Shown: piece by piece, positions 8,301 through 17,056 of the stretch
Numbering within the stretch: the stretch's first letter is position 1
Layout: each line of letters opens with the position of its first letter
Source of the DNA: Chryseobacterium sp. JV274
GTDB taxonomy: Bacteria > Bacteroidota > Bacteroidia > Flavobacteriales > Weeksellaceae
Assembly (NCBI RefSeq): GCF_903969135.1
Contig: NZ_LR824569.1
Coordinates: 4,795,001 to 4,859,000, forward strand
Direction of reading: 5' to 3'
Length of the DNA stretch: 64,000 nt
Notes under the pieces: model-generated
Databases searched by the model: none
What the model was told of the DNA's origin: nothing
The model's input: only the letters and a program-made list of their open reading frames with translations
Made by a program: the position numbers and the translations under genes

Positions 8301-10532
8301 TCAGTCTGTAGTTTCCTCGCTTTTGTCTTTTTTATCAACCATGTTTCTGATGATATTTTTCAGTCTTTGGAAAGCGAAAGAACTTAATAATAAGATAATT
8401 CCGAGCGCAATAAAGGCGCTGATTCTTGAAATATTATCCATTTGCCATACATCATAACCGTAGAGTTTTAAAACCATGAGCCCTATCAATGCGAAACCAA
8501 CCTTGTTATATTCCTGGATATCCTTTTTCAGGCCCATATAAATAAAAATACTGGCAAGAATAGTCCATATAATAGGAAGGTAGAGAATATTGAAGTGTGC
8601 GCTTGCTTCATAAGAATGAGGAATGTCGTTGGAAACCATTAAAACATAAGAATGATGAAGCTCACAGCTTACGGAAATGATAAGTGCCAAAGACAGGATC
8701 CAGTAAGAAATTCTGACTTTATGAAATTCAGATGACGGAATGATTCGTGAAATTACATATATAAAAGGAATCCACTGAAGCAGATGTAGTAGGTAAAAGC
8801 TTAAATGAAGTTTTTTCGTTAAAACAGCCGTGACAACGGGTAGTGTAGAAATTGAAGTATTAAGAGTTATCAGAAAGAAAAACAGATAAATCAGAACGGT
8901 TTGAACATCACTTCTGATATTCAGCGGTTTTCTGAAAAGGAGTAATGTAAATAGATAATAAATACTGAATAGCAGTCCTATGCTGACAATTGCTGACCAG
9001 GGCATCTCTGAAACGTGGTAGGTAAGCTCAAAAAGAAGACTTAAATAAATAACTCCATAGCTCACCACGGTAACCAGGTCTTCAAAAAAGGTATTAACTT
9101 TTTCCTGTGACTCTTTTCCTGTATTTCTTAACAAGTATAAATTGATCATTATAGAAATGATGGTAAACGAACTGGTGATAAATGGAGGATTGAATATGAT
9201 ATTAAAATTTGTTGTTCCCAGATATTCTGTCCAGGTAACAATCTGAGCGATCATAACCAATGGAAAAAGAATGTAAAAGAAAATCTTGAAAATTTTATGA
9301 CCTGTTTTTTTCCAGATAAAAAGAAGCAGGGTAGTTTCTATGGCCCAGATACTGGTGATAAGATGGGTTTTAAACTGAATAGCGATGGCAATGGTGATAA
9401 GGCTGGTAACGAGTCCTGCAAATACAGAATAAGCAATTCCGAAGTTTTTGCGCCCATATTCTCTGAAGAGCAGAATAGAATTGACTGCAGCAAAGACAAG
9501 CGGAAAAATAATTGGAGGTTCATAGGCTAAAGTATCGAAAATATAGAACAGTCCCAAAACACTCGAAAAATTAGCAAAAGCAAGTATTAAGATATCAGAT
9601 GTTGAAAGTATACCTTTCCTGATGTAATCATGCAGGGCAAAAAGGTAGAAAATCACATAACTGATCATGTAGAAAGTGATACTTAAAAGTTCAGGGCTCA
9701 CATTCGTCCAATAAAATAGATAAGCGGTAGTAAAAATATAGGCAGTCCATCCCACGCTTTTCCAGTGTTGAAGAAAAGAGGCAACCAGCATTCCAATATT
9801 TAAAAGAGTCAGGTAAATAAAAAGGAAAGGGTAGTTACTTTGCCCGGTACTGATCATCAAAGGAGCACTAAAGCCTCCTATTAAAGAGAAAATAATTAAG
9901 ACTTCACTTTTATAGTAATAGGATAAGATAATGGATGCTGCTGTAATCAGTGCGGTGATAACAAAAGCTGTATTTTGTGTAAAAAGATGATATTCCCGGA
10001 AAGCAATGGTTGCCGTGAAATATAACACAGCAATTCCGCCTCCTGTTATAATAGAGGCAAATGCTGTATAATTCTTTCTGAGGAAATGTCCTGTAATAAT
10101 AATTCCTGCTCCGGTACAAAAACCAATACCTGCTCTTGCTGTTTCTTCAATCCAGTTTTTATCAATAGCATACTTCACAAAATAACCGATTCCGAGAACA
10201 AGAGTAAAAATACCAATGATGGTAAGTGCATTTTGTTTTAAAAAATCAAAAACAGGAGCCAGCCAGTCTTTTTGAGCTGGTGTTGGGACTTCTTCATTTT
10301 CTTCCCCATGTTTTGTTTCTTCAGGAACAATATGATGAGATTGTACTTGCTGAGGAACAATAGTTTCTTCCGGTGAGTTTTTTTGATGAATCACTTCAGA
10401 TTGAGCCGGAGCCTTATTTATTTTATGATTAAGGTCCGAGATTTCCTTTTCAAGTCTTCTGATTTTAGTATTCAGATTGTTGAAAATGATGAAGATTACT
10501 ATAAGTATGATGACAGCAACAAGTTCATTCAT
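8301..10532 (-). CDS. DUF2339 polytopic membrane protein
   Basis: A 743-aa inner-membrane protein. Residues 1-22 form one hydrophobic helix, followed by a short coiled-coil-like segment (LNTKIRRLEKEISDLNHKI) and a Pro/Glu-rich linker to about residue 85. The rest is a long run of closely spaced membrane helices, more than twenty by eye, opening with ALTIIGIFTLVLGIGYFVKYAID. This arrangement is that of the DUF2339 family, whose function is unknown. The C-terminus is short and charged (MVDKKDKSEETTD). Nothing in the neighbourhood suggests a partner. Confidence 0.8.
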   Translation of the reverse strand: MNELVAVIILIVIFIIFNNLNTKIRRLEKEISDLNHKINKAPAQSEVIHQKNSPEETIVPQQVQSHHIVPEETKHGEENEEVPTPAQKDWLAPVFDFLKQNALTIIGIFTLVLGIGYFVKYAIDKNWIEETARAGIGFCTGAGIIITGHFLRKNYTAFASIITGGGIAVLYFTATIAFREYHLFTQNTAFVITALITAASIILSYYYKSEVLIIFSLIGGFSAPLMISTGQSNYPFLFIYLTLLNIGMLVASFLQHWKSVGWTAYIFTTAYLFYWTNVSPELLSITFYMISYVIFYLFALHDYIRKGILSTSDILILAFANFSSVLGLFYIFDTLAYEPPIIFPLVFAAVNSILLFREYGRKNFGIAYSVFAGLVTSLITIAIAIQFKTHLITSIWAIETTLLLFIWKKTGHKIFKIFFYILFPLVMIAQIVTWTEYLGTTNFNIIFNPPFITSSFTIISIMINLYLLRNTGKESQEKVNTFFEDLVTVVSYGVIYLSLLFELTYHVSEMPWSAIVSIGLLFSIYYLFTLLLFRKPLNIRSDVQTVLIYLFFFLITLNTSISTLPVVTAVLTKKLHLSFYLLHLLQWIPFIYVISRIIPSSEFHKVRISYWILSLALIISVSCELHHSYVLMVSNDIPHSYEASAHFNILYLPIIWTILASIFIYMGLKKDIQEYNKVGFALIGLMVLKLYGYDVWQMDNISRISAFIALGIILLLSSFAFQRLKNIIRNMVDKKDKSEETTD

Positions 10533-10576
10533 TTCATTAGTTTTATCAAATATAAAGAAATGTTTGAAAAGCTATT

Positions 10577-10614
10577 TAAAAAATTAACCCATCACTTATA
10601 CTGTGATGGGTTAA
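10577..10614 (-). terminator. Terminator of the VGINT-repeat secreted protein gene
   Basis: TTAACCCATCAC at 10584-10595 pairs perfectly with GTGATGGGTTAA at 10603-10614. Read on the minus strand it is followed by a T run (10577-10583), so it terminates the gene at 10644-11354. Confidence 0.8.
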
Positions 10615-10643
10615 ATGGTATAGATAACTAACAATATGTTTTA

Positions 10644-11354
10644 CTAGTTGGATACTTTGTAAATGTAGAATGATGCAATACTGGATCCTAGAAGGCCTGC
10701 ATTAATAACACCAGAATCTACAAGTCCAAAAGAGACTTTATCTCCTGCCTGGAATGAATATAAAGAGTTGATGCTGGAGTCAGAAAGTGTTAGGTTGATT
10801 GCTAGCGCAAGATTAATACCACTGAAAGGGCGAGTGTCTATTATTGTTGACACTGCTGCTCTGGTTCTTGCGATTCCAATTCCCGGCCCTCCTGATAATA
10901 ATGATGCCTGTAGCCCTGTACCATATCTGAATGCAAATCCAATAGCATATACTCCTGTAGATGGGATGGTGTAAGAACCGTCAGTATCTGTAAATAAAGC
11001 TGCGCTACCTATATTTCGGTCAGCTGCTACAAAGTTGACAGGCTGGAAGGATGCAGGGAAAACTCCCACACTCAAAAGGTTGATACCGGTTGTTTTTTTT
11101 GCTGCATATACCGTAGTGTTGGTTCCTGATGCGGCTATTAACAGCGCAGGATCTACAGAGTAAACCTGAGTACTTCCCTGGTTAATTGCTAAAACCTGAT
11201 AGCCAGGTAATGCTGTAGCTGCGGGTGTATCTCTAACTTTCAGTGTTCCATTAACGTCTAGGGTTGCGGATGGAGTAGCTGTATTAATACCAACTTGCGA
11301 AAATAAAGGTAGGGTTGCGCATGCTAACATTAAGCTGTAAAGTTTGGTTTTCAT
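10644..11354 (-). CDS. Secreted 'VGINT...PSATLDVNG' protein with beta-rich C-terminal domain
   Basis: A signal peptide (MKTKLYSLMLACATLPLFSQ) is followed by VGINTATPSATLDVNGTL, a module very common in secreted flavobacterial proteins and phage-tail-like stalk proteins. The rest is Gly/Ala/Ser/Thr-rich with a late segment (YSFQAGDKVSFGLVD ... SIASFYIYKVS) that looks like a C1q/TNF-like jelly-roll end. I chose the ATG at 11354 over the TTG at 11360 because it begins the signal peptide. Such proteins may be surface or matrix components, but the role here is unknown. A perfect -7 box lies at 11382-11389. Confidence 0.75.
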   Translation of the reverse strand: MKTKLYSLMLACATLPLFSQVGINTATPSATLDVNGTLKVRDTPAATALPGYQVLAINQGSTQVYSVDPALLIAASGTNTTVYAAKKTTGINLLSVGVFPASFQPVNFVAADRNIGSAALFTDTDGSYTIPSTGVYAIGFAFRYGTGLQASLLSGGPGIGIARTRAAVSTIIDTRPFSGINLALAINLTLSDSSINSLYSFQAGDKVSFGLVDSGVINAGLLGSSIASFYIYKVSN

Positions 11355-11381
11355 GATCAAGATTTTTAATTAGTTGCTTAG

Positions 11382-11389
11382 CAAATATA
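11382..11389 (-). promoter_or_regulatory. -7 promoter element
   Basis: The minus strand reads TATATTTG, an exact TAnnTTTG match, 27 nt upstream of the ATG at 11354. Confidence 0.55.
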
Positions 11390-11668
11390 CAATAAAAATT
11401 ATACCCATCATTGTGAAATTTATAATTTTAACATTAATATGATGTAATATATTTAAACATATGTTTGTATTTTGGGTAATATTATTACATAATTTAATTA
11501 CGAGTTATTATATTTGACTATTAATTAATCGTCTGTTTATAAGGTGTTTAAAGATGGAATTTTCTCTCCATTGTGTGGGTTATTTTTGTGATAAAAGAAA
11601 GATGTTGGACACCTGATTTTTCTCTATATAAATTGTTTTTTTTTCTCGTTTTTAATAGGTTTAAAAGC

Positions 11669-11697
11669 AAAAACACTGCTTTAATGGCAGTGTTTTT
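11669..11697 (-). terminator. Terminator of pheA
   Basis: AAAAACACTGC at 11669-11679 pairs with GCAGTGTTTTT at 11687-11697 across a 7-nt loop, just downstream of the pheA stop on the minus strand. Confidence 0.85.
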
Positions 11698-11718
11698 AGT
11701 GTATTTATCTACTTTTTT

Positions 11719-12567
11719 CTAGCTCTCCAGGAGGAATTCTTTATAGTTTCCAAGAAAATCAACATTAGCATGGATAGATTCCAGTTCTTTGAGGGCGTTT
11801 CCATGTAAGACTTCTTTCCAGGGTCCTTCTACATTAATAAAGAAGAAATAATTGCCCAGTCCTGTCTTTAATGTTCTGGATTCAATTTTGCTGAGGTTCA
11901 TCTTTCGCCATGCAAAAACCGATAAAACCTGATGTAGCCCACCTGGATGATCTTCCGGAAGCGTGATCAGCATTCCTGCTTTTTCTCCTAAAGTTTCCAG
12001 CTTGTTATTTTGGTATGTACTCTGTTGTTTAGAGATAATGATAAATCTGGTGTGGTTCTGTTCGAAATCCTGAATATTACGGTTGATGATTTTCAGTCCA
12101 TATAAATTGGCGGCAAACTGGTTGGCAACTGCTGCAATAGCAGTCTCCCTATTCTCTGAAACAAATTTCGCAGCAGCAGCTGTAGAAGAAAAATCCTGCT
12201 TCGGAATTTCCTTATAATGTGTATCCAGAAAATGGAAGCTCTGTGCCAGGGCCTGTGGATGTGAATATATTCTTTCAATATTCTCAATAGAATTTTCCGG
12301 ATGAATCATCAGGTGATGCGCAATAGGCATTACCGCTTCTGCTTCAATTTTAATAGACGGGGTTTTATATAAATAATCCAGCGTCATAGAAACCGTTCCC
12401 TCAATAGAGTTTTCCAAAGGTACAACAGCCTTTACTGCTTCTCCGTTTTCAACAGCCTTAAAACAATCCAGAATACTGGCTTGTGGTAATAACTCTTCAT
12501 CAGGAAACAACTGGGCTGCGGCAAGCTGGGTGAAACTGGCATGAGGTCCCAAAAATGCAATCTTCAT
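11719..12567 (-). CDS. pheA: Prephenate dehydratase with ACT domain
   Basis: Converts prephenate to phenylpyruvate in phenylalanine synthesis. The 282-aa protein has the PDT domain (MKIAFLGPHASFTQLAA, PLENSIEGTV, SSTAAAAKFV and the catalytic-site NHTRF motif). Its C-terminal ACT domain (about 195-275) contains PGGLHQVLSVFAWRKMNLSKIESRT, close to the GALx/ESRP motifs used for phenylalanine feedback, with Thr in place of Pro in the second. No chorismate mutase domain is fused. It appears monocistronic, with its own terminator. Confidence 0.93.
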   Translation of the reverse strand: MKIAFLGPHASFTQLAAAQLFPDEELLPQASILDCFKAVENGEAVKAVVPLENSIEGTVSMTLDYLYKTPSIKIEAEAVMPIAHHLMIHPENSIENIERIYSHPQALAQSFHFLDTHYKEIPKQDFSSTAAAAKFVSENRETAIAAVANQFAANLYGLKIINRNIQDFEQNHTRFIIISKQQSTYQNNKLETLGEKAGMLITLPEDHPGGLHQVLSVFAWRKMNLSKIESRTLKTGLGNYFFFINVEGPWKEVLHGNALKELESIHANVDFLGNYKEFLLES

Positions 12568-12590
12568 AATATAATATATAAGGGATGATT

Positions 12591-12770
12591 AAAATAAAGG
12601 TACAAAGGTGCGAATTAATTCATAAATAGAGTTCAAAATTCAAGGTTTTGGGTTTAATGTTACTGATTGCTCTTTTTTGTTCCCGGTTGAACGGTTTTGT
12701 TATTATCCGAATATCTTAAATCTTGGCTCTTGTTTCTTATACCTTAAAAAATCTTTATTACTATTTCACA
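12591..12770. repeat. Heptad-period intergenic element (CTT every 7 nt)
   Basis: Between pheA and the thioesterase gene, CTT recurs at exactly 7-nt spacing at 12715, 12722, 12729, 12736 and 12743. The left half contains AAGGTAC-AAAGGTG-type heptads. No protein-coding ORF is convincing here. It belongs with the other heptad elements of the window. Confidence 0.5.
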
Positions 12771-12808
12771 GAAAATTTCCCTGGTTCCCGCGGTCTAATT
12801 CCTATCAT

Positions 12809-13222
12809 CTAAGCTCCTTTCCAGTTCTTCTCTATCATTTCCATCAGAAAATCGGGGCACTTAATAATCTTGTTGGTTTTTGCATCCAGAAAGAATAGAG
12901 TAGTGGAAGCTTCTGTTATTTTAATATGCTCTTCATTGTAAATTTCATATTCAAATTCGATTCTTACTCCTGGAATTTTTTTAACATAAGTATGGATTTC
13001 TAATTTTTGATCATACAAAGCTGGTCTGATATACTTAATTTTATAGTCCGAAACAGGAAGCCAAATTCCTTGGTTTTCAATTTCATCGTATGAAATTCCT
13101 ATGCTTCTGAAGAGCTCAACTCTCCCCACTTCGAAGTATGTTGCATAGTTGCCGTAGTATACGTATTTCATAGGATCTGTTTCTGCGTAACGTACTCGTA
13201 TTGAGTGTGTTGTATGTATCAT
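12809..13222 (-). CDS. Acyl-CoA thioesterase, 4HBT / YbgC-like hotdog fold
   Basis: Hydrolyses acyl-CoA or acyl-ACP thioesters; the exact substrate is unknown. The hotdog-fold N-terminal motif RVRYAETDPMKYVYYGNY contains the catalytic Asp16 of the 4HBT family, followed by the helix AT-YFEVGRVELFR and a typical beta-sheet. The length is 137 aa. I chose the ATG at 13222, not the one at 13243, because a well-formed promoter (TTG at 13274-13276, 21 nt, TATATTTG at 13245-13252) ends 1 nt before the upstream ATG, so its transcript could not include it. The divergent gene is dnaA. Confidence 0.88.
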   Translation of the reverse strand: MIHTTHSIRVRYAETDPMKYVYYGNYATYFEVGRVELFRSIGISYDEIENQGIWLPVSDYKIKYIRPALYDQKLEIHTYVKKIPGVRIEFEYEIYNEEHIKITEASTTLFFLDAKTNKIIKCPDFLMEMIEKNWKGA

Positions 13223-13244
13223 TTTAGGTGCTAAATTATACATA

Positions 13245-13276
13245 CAAATATATTTTTAAATAATCAATACCTGCAA
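13245..13276 (-). promoter_or_regulatory. Promoter of the thioesterase gene
   Basis: On the minus strand, TTG (13276-13274), 21 nt and TATATTTG (13252-13245) form a full Bacteroidota sigma-A promoter. The start site should be about 5 nt after the -7 box, which decides the gene start at 13222. Confidence 0.7.
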
Positions 13277-13358
13277 TATTTTTTTTTGAAAAGAAAAAAT
13301 TGGACCTTTGTCTTCCTTCTAAACACAGTACAAACAAAGAATAATCGGGGCATAAAAA

Positions 13359-14813
13359 ATGGATGACAATTTAATGATGATATGGCAGAAATGCCTTCAG
13401 TTTATGCGTGATAACCTGAACGCAGCTGAAGACAATTCTGACCTGAAAAAACTTGAAAAATCTTTCGATATGTTATTCGATAAGGTGCAGCCACTTTCAT
13501 TAGTAGCAAACAACCTTACGCTTATCGTACCGAGCGATTTTTACAAGGAATATATAGAGGACAATTACCTGTCCTTACTTTCTGCTGCCCTGAAGAAAAA
13601 TATTGGAAAAGGAGTGAAATTATGGTATTCTGTGATGGAAAACAGACCAAAAGGTGAAGAAAAACCAGTTACCATGAACATCAAGGGACAAAGTGTTCCT
13701 ACTCCGAAAACACAGGAAACAATGCCACAAGGATTCTCTGCTAATATTGTAAATCCTTTTGTAGTTCCTGGAATAAGAAAAGTAAATATAGATTCTAACC
13801 TTAAGCCTGACTATTCTTTTGATAGTTATGTAGAAGGGGAAAGCAATAAATTTGCAGCCACTGTAGCCAGATCCATTGCAAAAAGACCTGGAGCAACTGC
13901 CTTCAACCCGTTATTCTTATATGGAGGTTATGGAGTTGGAAAAACCCACTTAGGACAAGCTGTGGGGCTTGAAGTAAAAAATCAGTTCCCTGATAAAGTA
14001 GTTCTTTATCTGTCTTCTGAAAAGTTTATCCAGCAGTTTATCTCTGCTGCCAAAGCACATAAGCAGACAGAATTTGCGAATTTCTATCAAATGGTTGACG
14101 TACTGATTATTGATGATATTCAGTTCTTATCAGGAAAATCAGCAACACAGGATAGTTTCTTCCATATTTTTGATCATCTGCATCAGAACGGAAAACAGAT
14201 TATCCTTACTTCAGATAAAGCTCCTGCTGATATTATGGATATTCAGGAGAGAATTGTTTCCCGTTTCAAATGGGGACTTTCTGCAGAAATCAAATCTCCG
14301 GATTTATCTACAAGAAGACAAATCATTGAAGATAAACTAAGCAGAGACGGAATTGTTCTTCCGGGAGATATGCTTGACTTCCTTGCTGTGGAAACGAAAA
14401 CCAATGTAAGAGAACTTATCGGAGTAATTAACTCTGTGATCGCTTACTCTACCGTATACAAGAGAGACCTGAGTCTTGAATTGCTTAAGGAGACCATCAA
14501 CAGGATTGCTGCCAACCAGAAAAAGATCATCAACATTCCTTACATCCAGGAAGTTGTATGTGATTATTTTGGAATCAAAAAAGAACAATTACTGTCAAAA
14601 ACAAGAAAAAGAGAGATTGCATTACCAAGACAGCTTGCCATGTACTTCTCTAAAGAATTCACCAACTCTACATTTACTAAAATCGGTGAAGAAATGGGAG
14701 GGAAAGACCACTCTACAGTAATGTATGCTTGTGATACGATCAAAGATGTATCGAAAATTGATAAAGAAATCAAGAAGTACGTAAAAGACCTTACAGAAAG
14801 AATCAAACAATAA
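13359..14813 (+). CDS. dnaA: Chromosomal replication initiator DnaA
   Basis: Binds DnaA boxes at oriC and melts the origin in an ATP-dependent way. The 484-aa protein has domain I (1-90), a variable linker (about 95-140), the AAA+ domain with Walker A GGYGVGKTH (189-197) and Walker B LIIDDIQF (249-256), and domain IV ending in the helix-turn-helix signature GGKDHSTVMYACDTI. All key parts are present. dnaN is not adjacent; the next gene is a phosphatase, which is not rare in Bacteroidota. I did not find a cluster of DnaA boxes next to it. Confidence 0.97.
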   Translation: MDDNLMMIWQKCLQFMRDNLNAAEDNSDLKKLEKSFDMLFDKVQPLSLVANNLTLIVPSDFYKEYIEDNYLSLLSAALKKNIGKGVKLWYSVMENRPKGEEKPVTMNIKGQSVPTPKTQETMPQGFSANIVNPFVVPGIRKVNIDSNLKPDYSFDSYVEGESNKFAATVARSIAKRPGATAFNPLFLYGGYGVGKTHLGQAVGLEVKNQFPDKVVLYLSSEKFIQQFISAAKAHKQTEFANFYQMVDVLIIDDIQFLSGKSATQDSFFHIFDHLHQNGKQIILTSDKAPADIMDIQERIVSRFKWGLSAEIKSPDLSTRRQIIEDKLSRDGIVLPGDMLDFLAVETKTNVRELIGVINSVIAYSTVYKRDLSLELLKETINRIAANQKKIINIPYIQEVVCDYFGIKKEQLLSKTRKREIALPRQLAMYFSKEFTNSTFTKIGEEMGGKDHSTVMYACDTIKDVSKIDKEIKKYVKDLTERIKQ

Positions 14814-14835
14814 CATTGTTGAACAAAATAAATTG

Positions 14836-14868
14836 AAATGAAGGATAGTTTTATTCTTCATTTTTTAT
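14836..14868 (+). terminator. Possible weak terminator after dnaA
   Basis: AAATGAAG at 14836-14843 pairs with CTTCATTT at 14856-14863, then a T run. The stem is short and the loop is 12 nt, so the call is tentative. Confidence 0.4.
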
Positions 14869-14910
14869 TTAGTTTTGTTAGAACAAAGACTCTTTTTAAA
14901 TAGATAGAAT

Positions 14911-15363
14911 ATGAAAATATTAATGGTTTGTCTGGGGAATATATGCAGAAGCCCTTTGGCAGAGGGAATTATGAAAACAAAGATGCCGGGAAACTTTGTG
15001 GTAGATTCAGCCGGAACCATTTCGATGCATGAAGGGGAGTATCCAGACAAAAGAGCCATTAAAACTGCCGCCAACCATAATATTGATATCTCAAAACAGA
15101 GATCAAGACCCATTACCAGAAAGGATTTTGAAACCTTTGATAAGATCTACTGTATGGATATTGATGTATTACAAGATGTGGTTTCTAAAACCAGGTATGA
15201 AGAAGAACGACAGAAAGTATCTTTATTTCTGGAAGTATTGGGAGATCATGAAAATGCTGAGGTTCCGGATCCTTATTGGGGAGATATGAGCGATTTTGAA
15301 AAGGTCTTTCAGCTGCTGGATAGAGGATGTGATGCTATCAAGAACCAAATATCTCAATCATAA
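14911..15363 (+). CDS. Low-molecular-weight protein-tyrosine phosphatase
   Basis: Cytosolic LMW-PTP fold of 150 aa. The P-loop CLGNICRSP carries the nucleophile Cys7 and Arg13, and the general acid Asp120 is in VPDPYWGD, so it should be catalytically active on phosphotyrosine. In many bacteria such enzymes counter tyrosine kinases for capsule export, but no such kinase is in this window. It heads a tight three-gene unit with 2-nt and 4-nt gaps to the next two genes. Confidence 0.92.
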   Translation: MKILMVCLGNICRSPLAEGIMKTKMPGNFVVDSAGTISMHEGEYPDKRAIKTAANHNIDISKQRSRPITRKDFETFDKIYCMDIDVLQDVVSKTRYEEERQKVSLFLEVLGDHENAEVPDPYWGDMSDFEKVFQLLDRGCDAIKNQISQS

Positions 15364-15365
15364 TC

Positions 15366-15866
15366 ATGAAAAAACTGCTGTTACTCCTCTTGGTAAGCTT
15401 TAATTTCTCTTTTGCCCAAACCAAAGATGAAATTGAGATCCGTAAAGTAATGGATGACTTTATGGGATGCATTAAATCCAGAGATGAAGCCAAATATCTC
15501 TCTTTATTTCAGGAACCTGTACTCTGGACCGGAATTTACAAAGACAGAACACAGGCCAAACGCCTTGAGAAAAATCCTAAGGCAGACTATTACTTTGCAG
15601 ATGACTATAAGGCTTTTATCCAAAGTTTTAAAGATGACAAATCTGAAGAGAAATTTGACAATATTAAGATCGTGGAAGATGGAGCAATAGCTTCTGCCAA
15701 TTTCGATTACAGCTTTTGGTACGACGGTAAAATGGAAAACTGGGGAAAGGAGATCTGGACACTGATGAAGATCAACGGAACCTGGAAGATCACTTCCGTT
15801 ACCTTTTCTATGGATCTTACAAAATACTTCCCGCAACCTTCATTAAACGAAAGAACTAAAAAATAA
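15366..15866 (+). CDS. Secreted NTF2-like / SnoaL-type protein
   Basis: A 166-aa protein with a signal peptide (MKKLLLLLLVSFNFSFAQ) followed by an NTF2-like cone-fold pattern: an N-terminal helix pair (EIRKVMDDFMGCIKSRDEAKY), then LFQEPVLWTG and the late strands GKEIWTLMKINGTWKITSVTFS, typical of DUF4440/SnoaL proteins. Whether it has a catalytic or binding role is unknown. It sits 2 nt after the phosphatase and 4 nt before the methylase, so it is probably in one operon. A similar protein occurs in the sus locus at 45.3 kb. Confidence 0.75.
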   Translation: MKKLLLLLLVSFNFSFAQTKDEIEIRKVMDDFMGCIKSRDEAKYLSLFQEPVLWTGIYKDRTQAKRLEKNPKADYYFADDYKAFIQSFKDDKSEEKFDNIKIVEDGAIASANFDYSFWYDGKMENWGKEIWTLMKINGTWKITSVTFSMDLTKYFPQPSLNERTKK

Positions 15867-15870
15867 TACG

Positions 15871-16569
15871 ATGCTTTTTTTACTCCCTGCTTACTTATCA
15901 GAAAACACTTCTATCAACCACTTTTCACCTGTTTTGAAGGATTATATCATGCAGACAGATTACTTCTTTGTGGAAAATGAGAAAACAGCTCGAAAGGTTG
16001 TTAAATTTTTTGCTCCGGAAAAGAAGCAGGCTGATCTGAAGTTGTTTTTATTAGATAAATATACAGAAAATGCAGATATTAAAGAAGCTCAGGAACTGAT
16101 GCTGAAAGGCCATGACTTCGGATTGCTGTCAGAAGCAGGATTGCCTTGTATTGCAGATCCCGGAAATCTGATTGTGAAATGGTGCCATGAGAAAAACATC
16201 AGAGTAATCCCTGTTTCAGGTCCTTCATCCATTATACTTGCTTTGATTTCCAGCGGATTCAACGGACAGGAATTCACCTTCCATGGATATCTTCCTATTG
16301 ATAAAGGAGAGAAAAAGAAGCATATCACAAATCTTGAAAGCCTTGTTCAGAAAACCGGATATTCACAGATTTTCATGGAAACACCTTACAGAAACAATCA
16401 GCTTTTTGAAGATTTGTGCAAGTTTTTATCACCTAATACCAAGCTGTGTATTGCGGCCAATATCAACGATCCGGAACATGAATTCATCAAAACAAAATCT
16501 ATAAAAGACTGGCAGAAACAGAAGCCGGAACTTCATAAAATTCCTGCGGTATTCGTACTTGGGAAATAA
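15871..16569 (+). CDS. RsmI-like SAM-dependent methyltransferase (tetrapyrrole methylase fold)
   Basis: A 232-aa member of the tetrapyrrole methylase superfamily closest to RsmI, which methylates C1402 of 16S rRNA. Motifs seen are LLSEAGLPCIADPG and PVSGPSSIILALISSGF, both SAM-site elements of RsmI, and IFMETPYRNN. It lacks the N-terminal GTLYVVATPIGN start of true RsmI and is shorter (usual length about 275-290 aa), so it may be a second, diverged paralogue. It is the last gene of the unit with the LMW-PTP and NTF2-like genes. Confidence 0.8.
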   Translation: MLFLLPAYLSENTSINHFSPVLKDYIMQTDYFFVENEKTARKVVKFFAPEKKQADLKLFLLDKYTENADIKEAQELMLKGHDFGLLSEAGLPCIADPGNLIVKWCHEKNIRVIPVSGPSSIILALISSGFNGQEFTFHGYLPIDKGEKKKHITNLESLVQKTGYSQIFMETPYRNNQLFEDLCKFLSPNTKLCIAANINDPEHEFIKTKSIKDWQKQKPELHKIPAVFVLGK

Positions 16570-16573
16570 ACTT

Positions 16574-16617
16574 TACTCCTATAGCTTTACAATCTAAGCA
16601 TAGGAGTATTTTTTTTG
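16574..16617 (+). terminator. Terminator of the LMW-PTP operon
   Basis: TACTCCTAT (16574-16582) pairs with ATAGGAGTA (16600-16608), with an inner GCTT/AAGC pairing, followed by a long T run. Confidence 0.8.
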
Positions 16618-16971
16618 TTTGAAAACCAGAAAGGTATTTTGAATTATTTCTCAGATCCTTTTTCTTTTTATTTGAAGAGAGATTTCAATGTTATAATTAT
16701 GATTTCTTCTGAACTTCTCTTTTATTCTTCCAGCTATTCAATATGGACTTAAATTGACATTATTTCAACAATGTGTGATAATTTTTATGTAAATTATTGT
16801 ATTTTCATGGTGTAAAATATTCTAATTATATAATTATATATAATGCATTATGGGGCGTAAATTTGTAAATTAATTTATAATATTAACTATATTTTGTTAT
16901 TTAATTTAATTTTTATTATAAATTTTATAATTTAAACTGTTTTCGTAGATTTAAGCTAATATTTTTCGTGT

Positions 16972-16989
16972 TTCTTTAATTATAAAGAA
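16972..16989. promoter_or_regulatory. Operator-like inverted repeat before the LPMO gene
   Basis: Perfect 7-bp arms TTCTTTA and TAAAGAA separated by 4 nt. The position suits a regulator site, but no regulator is known, and in such AT-rich DNA chance is possible. Confidence 0.3.
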
Positions 16990-17056
16990 GGCGATAATTT
17001 TAGAATTCAATTTTGTATAAAATTGATCAAATAAACTCAACACCAAATACTTAAAT

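Larger units (their letters stand above)
11355..11718. other. Intergenic region upstream of the VGINT gene
   Basis: An AT-rich 364-nt stretch. It holds the -7 element at 11382-11389, a perfect 12-nt palindrome AAACATATGTTT at 11455-11466 of unknown role, and the pheA terminator at 11669-11697. No ORF with coding character was seen. Confidence 0.6.
16570..17056. other. Intergenic region upstream of the LPMO gene
   Basis: A 487-nt, very AT-rich region. It holds the operon terminator at the left end and, near the right end, an inverted repeat TTCTTTA-N4-TAAAGAA at 16972-16989, about 68 nt before the LPMO ATG. No ORF is convincing, and no consensus TAnnTTTG box was found. Confidence 0.55.

Noticed and set aside
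12677..12898. 73-aa plus-strand ORF
   Set aside because: It falls on the CTT heptad element and the 3' end of the thioesterase gene; its repeated Leu/Ser content is a product of the 7-nt repeat.
13244..13358. Possible oriC next to dnaA
   Set aside because: Only a single near-match to TTATNCACA (TTATACATA near 13236) was found here and none in cluster after dnaA, so there is no basis for calling an origin.
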